64,000 bases of DNA, from positions 1 through 64,000 of the forward strand of contig NZ_JAJITC010000019.1 of the NCBI RefSeq assembly GCF_020881035.1, given 5' to 3'. The stretch is from Paraburkholderia translucens. GTDB lineage: Bacteria > Pseudomonadota > Gammaproteobacteria > Burkholderiales > Burkholderiaceae. Position 1 is the stretch's first letter. Each line of letters starts with the position of its first letter. A program made the translations under genes and the position numbers. The notes below the pieces were generated by a model. It did no database searches. It was given only the letters and a program-made list of their open reading frames with translations, and was not told where the DNA came from. This document shows, piece by piece, positions 18,208 to 29,226 of this stretch.

Positions 18208-18416
18208 GGCGCGCTCCTCGATGAACCGATGCCGCTTCTCGTGACATCGTTATCAAAAGCTTACGCTTCTGCCGCGGCGGCGCTGTGGCAAAACGGCAAC
18301 CGCGTATTTCAGTCTGTTTCAACGCGGTTTGTGGCGGCGAGGGCGCACGCCACACTCCGCCCTTGGCGGCTCGAATCGTGGTCCATCCAGATCGTTCGTT
18401 ATCCTGTATGAATCGC

Positions 18417-18641
18417 TCACTTGCCGACCTGGTTGCCGATGACGCCGCCAACCGCCGCGCCACCGAGCGTGGACCAGCCGTTGCCGCCGATCGCCGCGCC
18501 GGCCGCGCCGCCGACACCCGCGCCGATCGCGGTATCGCGTGTGCGTGGGGACATGTCGCCGCATGCCGCGAGACTCGCGACGAGTGAAAGGGCAACTGCG
18601 AGTGTGCCAAGGCGGCGGCCGAGTTGACGGATCGATTTCAT
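18417..18641 (-). CDS. Glycine-zipper lipoprotein (osmotically inducible type)
   Basis: 74 residues with lipobox ASLAAC and the glycine-zipper repeats AIGAGVGGAAGAAIGG and LGGAAVGGVIGNQVG. Related proteins (OsmB, SlyB-like) are small outer-membrane lipoproteins made under osmotic or envelope stress. It sits downstream of thiC on the same strand but is separated by a terminator, so it is probably transcribed on its own. Confidence 0.85.
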   Translation of the reverse strand: MKSIRQLGRRLGTLAVALSLVASLAACGDMSPRTRDTAIGAGVGGAAGAAIGGNGWSTLGGAAVGGVIGNQVGK

Positions 18642-18719
18642 GATGCCGACTCCGATCGTTGTTGGAGACCAGTGTTTCCCTTCTCCCAGCACGCAACGTG
18701 CCTGCAACGCAGCGAAAAA

Positions 18720-18747
18720 CAAAAAGCCCGCCATGCCGGCGGGCTCG
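18720..18747 (-). terminator. Terminator of thiC
   Basis: Stem agcccgcc / ggcgggct. On the minus strand a run of T follows (read as aaaaacaaaaa on the plus strand), about 60 bases after the thiC stop. Confidence 0.8.
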
Positions 18748-18805
18748 ATATTGCCGTGCCGGCTTGCGCGAATCGCGCAAGCCGAACTTTGCCGCTGGTT
18801 GCCGC

Positions 18806-20737
<1,932 letters not shown>

Positions 20738-20841
20738 GTGAGTCTCCGTACAAAGTGGGGCGGCTAAGCAGGAGACTGAGATGGAAGTGGTCGGAAATCG
20801 CGCAGAGGTGAGGCTGTAGAGGCTGGGGGGCGAAATCCGTA

Positions 20842-20936
20842 CGCTTCCCTGCGCTGGCATTATCCAGATCAGGTTCAAAGGGTATTTCTCACCCACGCAA
20901 CACGGACCTCCAGCTCCGCGCTACGCAGGACCCCCG
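20842..20936 (-). ncRNA. TPP riboswitch (THI element) controlling thiC
   Basis: Read on the minus strand, the aptamer core is present: GTGAGAAATACCC, then TTTGAACCTGATCTGG, then ATAATGCCAGCGCAGGGAA, with GGGGTCC forming the 5' side of P1. The P3 arm carries an extra GC-rich hairpin between GGGGTCC and the GTGAGA motif. It lies in the thiC leader about 105 bases ahead of the start codon. Confidence 0.93.
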
Positions 20937-21281
20937 CGTTAGCAGCGCACACGATACACTGCGCGCCCGCTGTTTGGCAACCTGGCCTGCCTAAATGGCC
21001 CAAAAGATCATTTCGGTTGCAATCAGATATGTCCTATTCTTGTTTTGAGATTGCGTTGGACGGAACAACTTACATCGAAGGAACAGTCGGCTTACAGCGA
21101 AAAATTGTCTGCGGCTTCGCCGCGGCGCGCGCGACGGCCTATGCGGGGGCAATGCGTTCAAGCCACCCAAAAGATTGCCGTTAAAACCTCTGCAATGAAG
21201 GCCGCACTCCGGCGAAGCGATTCGCGGGATGGCGCGTGAATGGCGCGAGGCGACTCGAGCCGATTGACAGGAGAGGGGCGC
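20937..21281. other. Intergenic stretch without a supported gene
   Basis: About 345 bases between the riboswitch and the next gene. It must hold the thiC promoter on the minus strand and the promoter of the following gene on the plus strand. No frame with family similarity is seen. Confidence 0.5.
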
Positions 21282-21740
21282 ATGAAAGCAAAAATAAGGC
21301 GGTGGCAAACGTTAGGCCGCACAGTCGCGGTGGCGGCATTGCTCGCCACACCGCTGGCGGTGCCGGCGGCATCGGCGGCGACGGGCGGGGTGATCCGTTT
21401 CGTGGGGATGGTCGTCGCACCGCCGATGCAGATCAACGTGGATACGGCGCCCGTTGGCGTCGCTGTCGATAGCGCGAGCGTCGGGGGGCAGCGCTTCTCG
21501 CGCACGGTGACGTTCAGCGCGTCGCCGGGCGTCGTCAGCGGGGCGGATGTCGCGCTGGAAGTGAACGGCAACACGCCGTCGCGCGATCTGGTGGCGGCGC
21601 GTTTCGTCGACGGCGCCGGGCGCGTCGAGTCGGCGCGCGACGGCCACTATGCGGTGGATCGCGCGGGCGGCGTGCTGTCGCTGAACGCAAAGCGCACGGA
21701 TATCGACACGCGCGTGACGGTAGTGGTCAGTTACAACTGA
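21282..21740 (+). CDS. Exported hypothetical protein, fimbrial-subunit-like start
   Basis: 152 residues with a clear signal peptide (VAVAALLATPLAVPAASA). The mature start GGVIRFVGMVVAPPMQINV resembles the first strand of usher-type pilus subunits, followed by a beta-rich domain ending in VTVVVSYN. No chaperone or usher gene is adjacent, so this is weak evidence for a pilin fold. GGAG before the ATG at 21282 supports the start. Confidence 0.6.
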   Translation: MKAKIRRWQTLGRTVAVAALLATPLAVPAASAATGGVIRFVGMVVAPPMQINVDTAPVGVAVDSASVGGQRFSRTVTFSASPGVVSGADVALEVNGNTPSRDLVAARFVDGAGRVESARDGHYAVDRAGGVLSLNAKRTDIDTRVTVVVSYN

Positions 21741-21851
21741 GTCGCGGGCGAGCTTTGGCAGGCTCGTCCTACGCCGGAAAAAAATTAAAAAAGGCTTGTC
21801 ATAACTGGCCGCGCGGTTCGACAAACGTGCAGATCACGAACGGAGCATGTT

Positions 21852-22718
21852 ATGTCGACCGCGCACAGTCGCTCGAACCGTCAAGGTTTCAGACCGTTTT
21901 TTGCGCCCGCCGTCGCGCTGGCGCTTCTGGTTTCGAGCGGTTTTTGCATCGGTGCGGCCTCGGCAGCCGGTCCCCTCTGCGCCGCGCAGAGCCCCGCGCA
22001 TCGGGTGGCGCTCGTCGAGCTGTACAGCAGCGAGGGCTGCGACAGCTGCCCGCCCGCCGACCGCTGGCTCGGTCAATGGAAAAGCGATGGCGCCGCGCAT
22101 GGCATCGTGCCGCTCGCGCTGCACGTCGACTACTGGAACAACCTCGGCTGGACCGACCGCTTTTCACAGCATCGCTTCACCGAACGTCAGCAGACGCTGA
22201 CCCGTCTCGCGGGCGCACACACGGTCTACACGCCGGAAGTGTTCGTCGCGGGCCGCGAGTTGCGCGACTGGTCGCAACGCGAGCGCTTCGAGCGCCGCAT
22301 CGACGAACTCGTCGCCGAACCCGCGCAGGCGAGCGTCGCGCTCGCGTTGAGCCCGCATGCGCCCGGCGCATTCGCGGTCGACGCGCAGTTCACGAGCACG
22401 GCCGCATCCGCCGCCGGGCCGTTGAGCGCCTATCTCGCGGTCTATGAGAACGCGCTGACCTCGCAGGTCGGCGCGGGCGAAAACCGCGGTGCGACGTTGC
22501 ATCACGAACGCGTCGTACGCGCATGGTTCGGCCCGGTACCGCTCATGGCCGGGCATGCGCGAATTCAACAGGATCTCGACCTACACGATCTGACCGGCGA
22601 TGCGAAGCCCACTGCGCTCGCCAACGCCGCCGCCGACCGCTTCGGCGTGGTCGCGTTCGTCGAAAGCGACGCGAGCGGCGACGTGCTGCAAGCGACCGAC
22701 CTTCCCGTTTGCCGCTGA
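21852..22718 (+). CDS. DUF1223 protein, exported thioredoxin-like
   Basis: 288 residues. The signal peptide ends near ASAAG. The mature start VALVELYSSEGCDSCPPADRWL contains the CxxC pair of DUF1223, a thioredoxin-fold family. HVDYWNNLGWTDRF is the second conserved motif. It is probably a periplasmic redox protein of unknown partner. It begins a run of four same-strand genes with a cytochrome b561 and a molybdoenzyme, suggesting shared work in envelope redox chemistry. Confidence 0.88.
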   Translation: MSTAHSRSNRQGFRPFFAPAVALALLVSSGFCIGAASAAGPLCAAQSPAHRVALVELYSSEGCDSCPPADRWLGQWKSDGAAHGIVPLALHVDYWNNLGWTDRFSQHRFTERQQTLTRLAGAHTVYTPEVFVAGRELRDWSQRERFERRIDELVAEPAQASVALALSPHAPGAFAVDAQFTSTAASAAGPLSAYLAVYENALTSQVGAGENRGATLHHERVVRAWFGPVPLMAGHARIQQDLDLHDLTGDAKPTALANAAADRFGVVAFVESDASGDVLQATDLPVCR

Positions 22719-22766
22719 TCGACATCGCACAAGTCGCATTCTCTACCGCTTCCCGAGGAGAACCCC

Positions 22767-23411
22767 ATGGCCACGCCCCACGCCTTGCGACCCGGCTCAC
22801 CCGCCGCGCCAGCCACACCGAAGCGCGGCGCCATTCATCCGCTGTGGGTGCGCATCACGCATTGGCTGAACGCGCTCGCGGCGATCGTGATGATGCTGTC
22901 GGGCTGGCGCATCTACGACGCGTCGCCGATATTCCCGGCGTTCAGTTTTCCGACCGCGATCACGCTGGGCGGCTGGCTCGGCGGCGCGCTGCAATGGCAC
23001 TTCGCGGCGATGTGGCTGCTCGCGGTCAACGGCCTCGTGTATCTATCGCTGAATCTCGCGAGCGGGCGCTTCGTGCGCAAGTTCCTGCCGCTGACACCGC
23101 GCGCGGTGCTGCGCGATTTCGTCGCCGCCTTGCGCGGCAAGCTGGCTCACGAAGATCTGCGCGTCTACAACGCGGTGCAGAAGTTCGCCTACCTGTTCGT
23201 GATCGTCGATCTGATCGTGCTCGTGCTGTCGGGGCTCGCGATCTGGAAGTCGGTGCAGTTTCCGCTGCTGCGTGAACTGATGGGCGGCTACGACAACGCG
23301 CGCGTCGTGCACTTCAGCGCGATGTCGCTGCTGGCGGCGTTTCTTGCCGTGCACCTGGCGATGGTCGCGCTCGTGCCGCGCTCGCTGCTTGCGATGCTGC
23401 GCGGACGCTGA
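22767..23411 (+). CDS. Cytochrome b561 / Ni-hydrogenase b-type membrane protein
   Basis: 214 residues, four membrane helices. Histidines placed for haem binding are in HPLWVRITHWLNALA (helix 1), LQWHFAAMW (helix 2) and ARVVHFSAMSLLAAFLAVHLAMV (helix 4). It would pass electrons between quinones and a periplasmic partner. The following molybdoenzyme gene, 57 bases on, is the obvious partner (inference from order). Confidence 0.87.
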   Translation: MATPHALRPGSPAAPATPKRGAIHPLWVRITHWLNALAAIVMMLSGWRIYDASPIFPAFSFPTAITLGGWLGGALQWHFAAMWLLAVNGLVYLSLNLASGRFVRKFLPLTPRAVLRDFVAALRGKLAHEDLRVYNAVQKFAYLFVIVDLIVLVLSGLAIWKSVQFPLLRELMGGYDNARVVHFSAMSLLAAFLAVHLAMVALVPRSLLAMLRGR

Positions 23412-23468
23412 AACGCCCGTGAACATGCTGACGAAAACGAAACGCGAATTCATTACGGATGCCGAATC

Positions 23469-24272
23469 ATGAACAAGCCGATTGACAAAGCAGCGGACCA
23501 TGCCGCGCAGCGCGGTGGTCACACGCTGGACCGCGCGTCGATCCTGATCGATGCGAAGCGCGAACTCGCGATGCCGTCGCGACGACTGTTCGGCAAGCAG
23601 CTATTGACGCTCGGCGGCCTGTCGATGCTGACCGGTTGCTCGCTGACCGACAACGCTTCCGTCAACCGCTTCCTCACCGCGGTGTCGCGTCTGAACGATC
23701 GCGCGCAGGCCGCGCTGTTCGATCCGAAGCAGCTCGCGCCGACCTACACCGAAGCGCAGATCACGCGGCCGTTTCCGTTCAACGCGTTCTACGGCATCGA
23801 CGAGGTGCCGCACGTCGACGGCTCCGACTACCGGCTGAAGCTGAGCGGCCTCGTGACCGGCCAGCGGGTGTGGACGCTGCCCGAACTGTACGCGCTGCCG
23901 CACGCCGAGCAGATCACGAGGCATATCTGCGTCGAAGGCTGGAGCGCGATCGGCCGCTGGGGCGGCACGCCGTTCGGCGATTTTTTGCGGCGTGTCGGCG
24001 CGGATACGACGGCGAAGTACGTCGGTTTCAAATGCGCGGACGACTACTACGAAAGCATCGACATGCCGACCGCTTTGCATCCCCAGACGTTGCTGACGTT
24101 TTCCTACGACGGCGAGCGGCTCCCCGCGAAATACGGCTACCCGATGAAGCTGCGTATGCCGACCAAGCTCGGCTACAAGAATCCGAAGCACATCGTCGAG
24201 ATATTCGTCACGAACACCTTTCCCGGCGGCTATTGGGTCGACCAGGGCTACAACTGGTTCGGAGGCTCCTGA
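23469..24272 (+). CDS. Molybdopterin-dependent oxidoreductase, sulfite-oxidase fold
   Basis: 267 residues. The N-terminal RRLFGKQLLTLGGLSMLTGC looks like a twin-arginine signal merging into a lipobox. The sulfite-oxidase-type molybdopterin domain follows, with the Mo-ligating cysteine in RHICVEGWSAIGRWGG and the conserved GYPMKLRMPTKLGYKNPKH. The substrate is unknown; MsrP-like methionine-sulfoxide repair or sulfite oxidation are possible. It is preceded by its likely cytochrome b partner. It lacks the dimerisation domain of true sulfite oxidases. Confidence 0.88.
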   Translation: MNKPIDKAADHAAQRGGHTLDRASILIDAKRELAMPSRRLFGKQLLTLGGLSMLTGCSLTDNASVNRFLTAVSRLNDRAQAALFDPKQLAPTYTEAQITRPFPFNAFYGIDEVPHVDGSDYRLKLSGLVTGQRVWTLPELYALPHAEQITRHICVEGWSAIGRWGGTPFGDFLRRVGADTTAKYVGFKCADDYYESIDMPTALHPQTLLTFSYDGERLPAKYGYPMKLRMPTKLGYKNPKHIVEIFVTNTFPGGYWVDQGYNWFGGS

Positions 24273-24365
24273 CGCATGCGGGCGCACGCGCGCTTGCGGC
24301 AGCGGCTTCGGAAGCACGCCGGCTCGAGCCGGTTTCGATTCATCCACCACCAACGGAGTCATCTC

Positions 24366-24608
24366 ATGAAGAAGATTGCAGTCACCACGATCGCGCTGCT
24401 GATGCTGGCGGGCACCGGCACCGCCTTCGCGCAGGCGAGCGGCTCGATGTCCAACGACGCGATGTCGAAGGATGCGATGTCGAAAGATGCGATGTCCAAA
24501 GACAGCATGTCGAAGGACAGCATGAAAAAGGACTCGACGAAACACGATTCGATGAAAAAGGGCGGGGACGCGATGAAACACGAGGCGTCGGGCGCGATGG
24601 GCAACTGA
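24366..24608 (+). CDS. Pentapeptide MXKDX repeat protein
   Basis: 80 residues: signal peptide (TIALLMLAGTGTAFA), then back-to-back repeats of the form MSKDA and MSKDS, grading into MKKDS/MKHEA. This matches the exported MXKDX-repeat family found beside cytochrome b561 and molybdoenzyme genes in Burkholderia-type bacteria; the function is unknown. Methionine makes up about a quarter of the mature chain. Confidence 0.88.
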   Translation: MKKIAVTTIALLMLAGTGTAFAQASGSMSNDAMSKDAMSKDAMSKDSMSKDSMKKDSTKHDSMKKGGDAMKHEASGAMGN

Positions 24609-24680
24609 GTCGCGAGCTAGGCCGTTTAGCGATCCTGCCGAGGCGCAGCCGCGCAATCGAAGGGAGTCCAACCTCCATGC

Positions 24681-24706
24681 GAGCCGGGGATGCGTCCCCG
24701 GCTTTT
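24681..24706 (+). terminator. Terminator of the redox cluster
   Basis: Stem agccgggga / tccccggct with a 4-base loop then TTTT, about 75 bases after the MXKDX stop. The rest of 24609-25013 (about 300 bases up to the next start) holds no supportable gene. Confidence 0.8.
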
Positions 24707-25013
24707 CTGTTGCAGGAAGACCAAAAAGTTACGATTCTGTCGCGCGACGCACCCGGCGCTTACTGCATAATGCGGTGCGCGCCGCAGCCTTGCGCCGTGT
24801 CATTTTGACCGAGGCTGCCGCCTCAGCCGTTTCGGCGCTTCCGGCGCCGCCCGTCGTCTTACCGTTGCACCAACATGTCCGCCAGCCTCGCCCGTCAGAG
24901 CGCATCGCCGATGCGCCGCCCGCCACCCCGCCCGAGGGCCATCGACGCAGGCGCGGCGCCTCGCGGGCATCGAGCGCGTCGCGCGGGTCGAGTCGCGACG
25001 GCGGGCTGAACGC

Positions 25014-25943
25014 ATGTCGCTGCAACGTTCCGTTTTTTCTCTGCGTGGCTGGCCGCTGCGTCTGCCGCAGTCGCACAACGGCCAGATCGCCCTCGCGCTT
25101 GCCGTTGTATATCTCGTGTGGGGCTCGACGTATCTCGGCGTGTACGTCGCGCTCGACTCGTTTCCGCCGCTCCTGTTGTCGGGCTTGCGCAACCTGTTCG
25201 CCGGCATGGGTCTGTTCGTGTTCGCCGCACGTCGCAAGCCGCTCTGGCCGAGCTTCGCCGAAATCCGCAACGCGGGCCTCGTCGGCACGATGCTTGTAGG
25301 CCTGTCGAGCGGCATGCTCGCCTACGGCATGCGCTCGGTCGGCACCGGCACCGCGGCCGTGATGGTCGCGACCGTGCCGCTGTTCGCGGCCGTGATCGCC
25401 GCCGTCGCCGGACGCAAGATCGGCCGGGGCGAATGGTTCGCGGTCGGGCTCGGGCTGATTGGCATCGTGATTCTGAGTCACGGCGACAGGACGCCGGGCT
25501 CGGGCGCCGGTACGCTCCTGATTCTGTGCGGCGCGCTGTTCTGGGCTGGCGGCGCGCATCTGGCCGGGCAACTGAAGCTGCCGTCGGACCTGTTTGTATC
25601 GACCGCGTTGCAGATCGGCCTCGGCGGCGCGATATCGACGCTGGTCGCGTTGGCGGCAGGCGAGAGGATGCTCGAGCTGCATTTCCTGCCGCTCGTCGCG
25701 TTTCTCTATCTGATGCTGATCGGCACGATGGCCGCGTGGGTCGCGTACGGTTTTCTGATTCGCCACACGAGCCCGATCATCGCGAGCAGCTGCATGTACG
25801 TGAATCCGGTCGTCGCGGTCGCGCTCGGGGCGCTGGTGCTCGACGAGCCGATCACCCGCTCGATGGTGATTGCCACGATCGTGATCCTGATCAGCGTCGG
25901 CTTGTCTTTCTGGTTCGACTACCGGGGCAAGGACACGGTATAG
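25014..25943 (+). CDS. DMT-superfamily transporter (EamA, YedA-like)
   Basis: 309 residues, ten helices in two EamA repeats. VVYLVWGSTYLGVYVALDSFPP and SGLRNLFAGMGLF match the YedA/RhtA-like drug-metabolite exporter group. The substrate is not assignable. The gene stands alone; the next gene is on the other strand. Confidence 0.87.
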   Translation: MSLQRSVFSLRGWPLRLPQSHNGQIALALAVVYLVWGSTYLGVYVALDSFPPLLLSGLRNLFAGMGLFVFAARRKPLWPSFAEIRNAGLVGTMLVGLSSGMLAYGMRSVGTGTAAVMVATVPLFAAVIAAVAGRKIGRGEWFAVGLGLIGIVILSHGDRTPGSGAGTLLILCGALFWAGGAHLAGQLKLPSDLFVSTALQIGLGGAISTLVALAAGERMLELHFLPLVAFLYLMLIGTMAAWVAYGFLIRHTSPIIASSCMYVNPVVAVALGALVLDEPITRSMVIATIVILISVGLSFWFDYRGKDTV

Positions 25944-26068
25944 GCACACGGTTCTGCCGATACCGGAGAGTCAGTGTAGGCAGGACATGCAGTTGACCGT
26001 GAAAGTACGGAGAAACCCGCCCCGGTATCCCGCGACGGGTTCTTCAAACGCTGCTGGCGGATCGCGGC

Positions 26069-26206
26069 TTATTTCGCCTTTTCCGCCTCGTTCGTCAAGG
26101 CATGGCCGCCCTTCGAAATATCTTCGCCGGCCCCCGCCATCGTATTGCACCCGGTCACAAGCATCGCGGTTCCCGCGAGCACAAGCAAAGCGATCAGTCG
26201 CGTCAT
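26069..26206 (-). CDS. Entericidin EcnA/B-family lipoprotein
   Basis: 45 residues: lipobox MLVTGC followed by NTMAGAGEDISKGGHAL, the entericidin signature. Entericidins are tiny membrane lipoproteins made in stationary phase or osmotic stress, with antidote/toxin activity described in enteric bacteria. A GGAG site precedes the ATG at 26206. It is divergent from two DUF1328 genes. Confidence 0.88.
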   Translation of the reverse strand: MTRLIALLVLAGTAMLVTGCNTMAGAGEDISKGGHALTNEAEKAK

Positions 26207-26448
26207 GAAAGTTCTCCTTGTCGAGAATGCATCGGTTGAGGTGGTCCGACCGGGGCGCCAGTCGATCAGGTGTCCGTCCGGTATCGAACCCGCCTGATTG
26301 CATGGTAAAAAAGCGGGCGCGGCGCGTGTAAACTCGTTGTAACAAAATGTGAGCGGACTCTCACATGAAAACGGCGAGCGTTGGAATGCGCGCCGCGCAG
26401 CGATAGCATGGACCCGATGTTCATTCAATGTTTCGGGAGGAAGCCATC

Positions 26449-26625
26449 ATGTTGAAGTGGGCACTGGTTTTCGCGGTCATCGCGGTGATCGCGGGTCTTC
26501 TCGGCTTTACCGGCATCGCGGCCGGCGCGGCGGCGATCGCGAAGTTCCTGTTCTTCGTTTTCGTCGTGCTGTGCGTGGTGTTTCTCGTGTTGGGCTTCGT
26601 GGTGACGAAGAAAATGATCGACTAG
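26449..26625 (+). CDS. DUF1328 (YtjA-family) small membrane protein, first copy
   Basis: 58 residues with two membrane helices: LKWALVFAVIAVIAGLLGF and AAIAKFLFFVFVVLCVVFLV, joined by TGIAAGAA. The motif GFTGIAxGAAxIAK is the family signature. The role is unknown; the family is often stress-inducible. GGGAGGAAG precedes the ATG at 26449. Confidence 0.88.
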   Translation: MLKWALVFAVIAVIAGLLGFTGIAAGAAAIAKFLFFVFVVLCVVFLVLGFVVTKKMID

Positions 26626-26715
26626 CACGGTGCATGGCGGCGGCAAGCCGTGCATTCATAGCAGGCGCGCGGCTTGCTCGTCATGGCTTCCTGGGGAACA
26701 AACGGGAGAATCGCG

Positions 26716-26877
26716 ATGCTTCACTATGCCGTCGTCTTCTTCGTGATTGCGATCATCGCGGCTGTGTTCGGCTTCACCGGCATCGCGTCCGGCGCGGCCG
26801 AAATCGCGAAGATCCTGTTCTACATCTTCATCGTCGTGTTCCTGGTCACGTTGCTGCTCGGCGTGTTTCGGACGTAG
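26716..26877 (+). CDS. DUF1328 (YtjA-family) small membrane protein, second copy
   Basis: 53 residues, same two-helix plan (MLHYAVVFFVIAIIAAVFGF and AEIAKILFYIFIVVFLVTLL with TGIASGAA between). It lies 90 bases after the first copy with its own GGGAG site. The two are clearly paralogous but differ at many positions, so the duplication is old. Confidence 0.88.
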   Translation: MLHYAVVFFVIAIIAAVFGFTGIASGAAEIAKILFYIFIVVFLVTLLLGVFRT

Positions 26878-26906
26878 CCGCTCTCGCATGCCTGGCGATA
26901 CTGCGC

Positions 26907-28112
26907 TCAGTTCCCCGCTCGCGCCGGCAACCGCAGATGATTCCACGCGCCGAGTCCGGCAAACCCGATCCCTGCGATACTGACGCCTATCCATCCGAAA
27001 GCCGGCCACACGATCGCGCCGACACCCGAACCCAGCGCCCCGCCAATGAAATACGCGACCATGTACACGGTATTCACGCGGCTGCGCGCATCGGGCTTCA
27101 ACGCGTAGATACGCGACTGATTCGAAATCTGCGCGGCCTGCACCCCGATGTCGAGGATGATCACGCCGACCACGAGCCCCGCGATACTCTTCGCCGACGC
27201 GCCAAAAATCACGAAGGCGATGACGACCAGCACCAGCGCCACGGTGATGATCGCACGCGGCCCGCGGCGGTCTGCGAACTTGCCGGCGAGCGGCGCGGCC
27301 ATCGCGCCCGCCGCACCGACGATGCCGAACAGCCCCGCCGCCTGCGGCCCGAGATGAAACGGCGGGCCAGCGAGCAGCAACGCGAGCACCGACCAGAAAA
27401 TGCTGAACGCCGCGAACAATGACGCACCGGTTAGCGACGCCTCACGCAGCGCGCGATGCTCGGTCACGAGATGCCACATCGACACGAGCAGCTTGCCGTA
27501 CGGCAGCGCCGAGGTCGGCTGGCTCTTCGGCAAACGCAGAATGATGACGAGCGCGAGCGCGAGCAGCGCGACGACCGATGCGCCGAATACCGCCCGCCAG
27601 CCGAAGTATTCGCCGACGATGCCTGCCGCCGTCCGCGCGAGCAGGATGCCGAGCAGCAGGCCGCTCATCACGGTGCCGACCGCATGGCCGCGCTCGGACG
27701 GCGGCGCGAGCTCTGCCGCGAACGGCACGGCCTGTTGCGCGATCGTCGCGAGCACGCCGATCGCGAGACTTGCGACGATCAGCACCGTGAGCGTCGGCGC
27801 CGACGCCGCGACGACGAGCGCGACGCACATCCCGGCGATCTGCAGCAGGATCAACAGCCGCCGGTCGAAGCGATCGCCGAGCGGCGCGAGCAGCAGCATG
27901 CCGGCCGCGTAGCCGAGCTGCGTAACGGCCGGCACCGCGCCGACCCATGACGCGCTACCCGGAAACGACTGCCGGAAGTTGTCGAGTAACGGCTGGTTGA
28001 AGTAGATGTTCGCGACCGAGATACCGGCGATCGTCGCGAGCAGCAGCAACACGCCGCGCAGCGACCGGGTGGAGGAAGCGGAGGTGGAAGTGGAAGCGTT
28101 GGAGCTGGACAT
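26907..28112 (-). CDS. MFS transporter
   Basis: 401 residues, twelve helices. The first loop has IYFNQPLLDNFRQ and helix 2/3 carries LLLAPLGDRFDRRLL, the MFS GxLaDrxGrr motif. The C-terminal half has AGKFADRRGPRAIIT. The overall look is of the YgaY/AraJ-like exporter group. The substrate is unknown. The start is placed at 28112, giving a short Ser/Thr-rich N-terminus before helix 1. Confidence 0.88.
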   Translation of the reverse strand: MSSSNASTSTSASSTRSLRGVLLLLATIAGISVANIYFNQPLLDNFRQSFPGSASWVGAVPAVTQLGYAAGMLLLAPLGDRFDRRLLILLQIAGMCVALVVAASAPTLTVLIVASLAIGVLATIAQQAVPFAAELAPPSERGHAVGTVMSGLLLGILLARTAAGIVGEYFGWRAVFGASVVALLALALVIILRLPKSQPTSALPYGKLLVSMWHLVTEHRALREASLTGASLFAAFSIFWSVLALLLAGPPFHLGPQAAGLFGIVGAAGAMAAPLAGKFADRRGPRAIITVALVLVVIAFVIFGASAKSIAGLVVGVIILDIGVQAAQISNQSRIYALKPDARSRVNTVYMVAYFIGGALGSGVGAIVWPAFGWIGVSIAGIGFAGLGAWNHLRLPARAGN

Positions 28113-28344
28113 GACGGAGGCGGATCGATGGACCGGCCCATGCACGATCCTCAAGCGTGCCGATCATACCGGAGCGACGGGGTTCCTGCTGGCGGCCGTG
28201 ACGACTGGCGGCGGCTTGCGCGAGCGGTCAAGCGAACCAGGCCCGCGACGCTCGCCGGTCATTCGCAACGCCGCACGGCGAGGCTGGCCCGCGCGTCCGG
28301 TGTCCGACTGTTGCGAAGCGTGTCGCGTGGTCACGCGGTTCGAT

Positions 28345-29169
28345 TCAACCGATCAACGCGCCATGGTCGTGGAACGGATAGGGGCCGTCGGCCGCGTCGA
28401 CATACGCATGATGCGTGACGATGCCCGTTGCCGGATCGTAGTAGTGCAGCGCATAGGCGGGTGGCTCCATCACGAACACCGAGGGACCGCCCTCGCTCAG
28501 ATCGAGCGCGACCTGGTGCGCGGGCGCCGGAATCGCGCTCGCGATCGTACCGCCGAAGCGCACGAACATCGACCGATGCACGTGCCCGCAGAGCACGCGC
28601 TCGACGTTCGGGTGCCGGGCGATCAGCGCCGCGAGCTTGTCCGATGCCGCCTGGTCGAGCCGGATTTCATCCATATGGCCGATGCCGCAAACGAACGGTG
28701 GATGATGCAGCGCGACAACGACCGGTTTGCCGCGCGCCGCATCGAGCTGCTGGGCGAGCCAGGCGAGCCGCGTGTCGCACAGCATGCCGCCGCTCTCGCC
28801 GGGCACCAGCGAATCGAGCGCGATGACGCGCAGCGGGCCGACGTCGATCGCATACTGCACGAACTCGCCGCCGCTCGTCAGTTCCTCGCGCTCGGGAAAC
28901 GCCGCGCGCAACGCCTTGCGTTCGTCGTGGTTGCCGACCATCAGGAAGCAGGGGATGGCGAGCGGCGCAAGCAGTGTCTTCAGGTGAGCGTATTGCTGCG
29001 GGTCGCCCTGATCGACGAGGTCGCCGGTGATCAACACCGCGTCGGGGCGCGGCCTGAGCGCGTTGAGCGCGGCGACACAGCGCGTGAGATAGGCGGCGGT
29101 ATCGACGACACGATACGCGAGCATGCCGGGTTGCTTGATATGCAGGTCGCTGATTTGAGCCAGCAGCAT
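28345..29169 (-). CDS. Class III cyclic-nucleotide/phosphodiester metallophosphoesterase
   Basis: 274 residues. All metal-binding motifs of the calcineurin-like family are present in order: QISDLHI, ITGDLVDQGD, VGNHDERK, VALHHPP and CGHVHRSM. It is cytosolic and related to CpdA and GpdQ. It is the last gene of an operon with a complete ABC importer (57 bases after the ATPase), so I infer that it cleaves the imported phosphodiester rather than acting on signalling cAMP. Confidence 0.88.
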   Translation of the reverse strand: MLLAQISDLHIKQPGMLAYRVVDTAAYLTRCVAALNALRPRPDAVLITGDLVDQGDPQQYAHLKTLLAPLAIPCFLMVGNHDERKALRAAFPEREELTSGGEFVQYAIDVGPLRVIALDSLVPGESGGMLCDTRLAWLAQQLDAARGKPVVVALHHPPFVCGIGHMDEIRLDQAASDKLAALIARHPNVERVLCGHVHRSMFVRFGGTIASAIPAPAHQVALDLSEGGPSVFVMEPPAYALHYYDPATGIVTHHAYVDAADGPYPFHDHGALIG

Positions 29170-29226
29170 GACAGAGATCCTTCGGGTTCTTTCGTGTTGA
29201 GCGCCATAATGCGGCGCCGCCTGTTC

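Noticed and set aside
24366..24608. Tandem DNA repeats considered as a CRISPR-like or satellite array
   Set aside because: The 15-base periodicity is coding (MSKDx repeats) inside a gene with signal peptide; no spacers.
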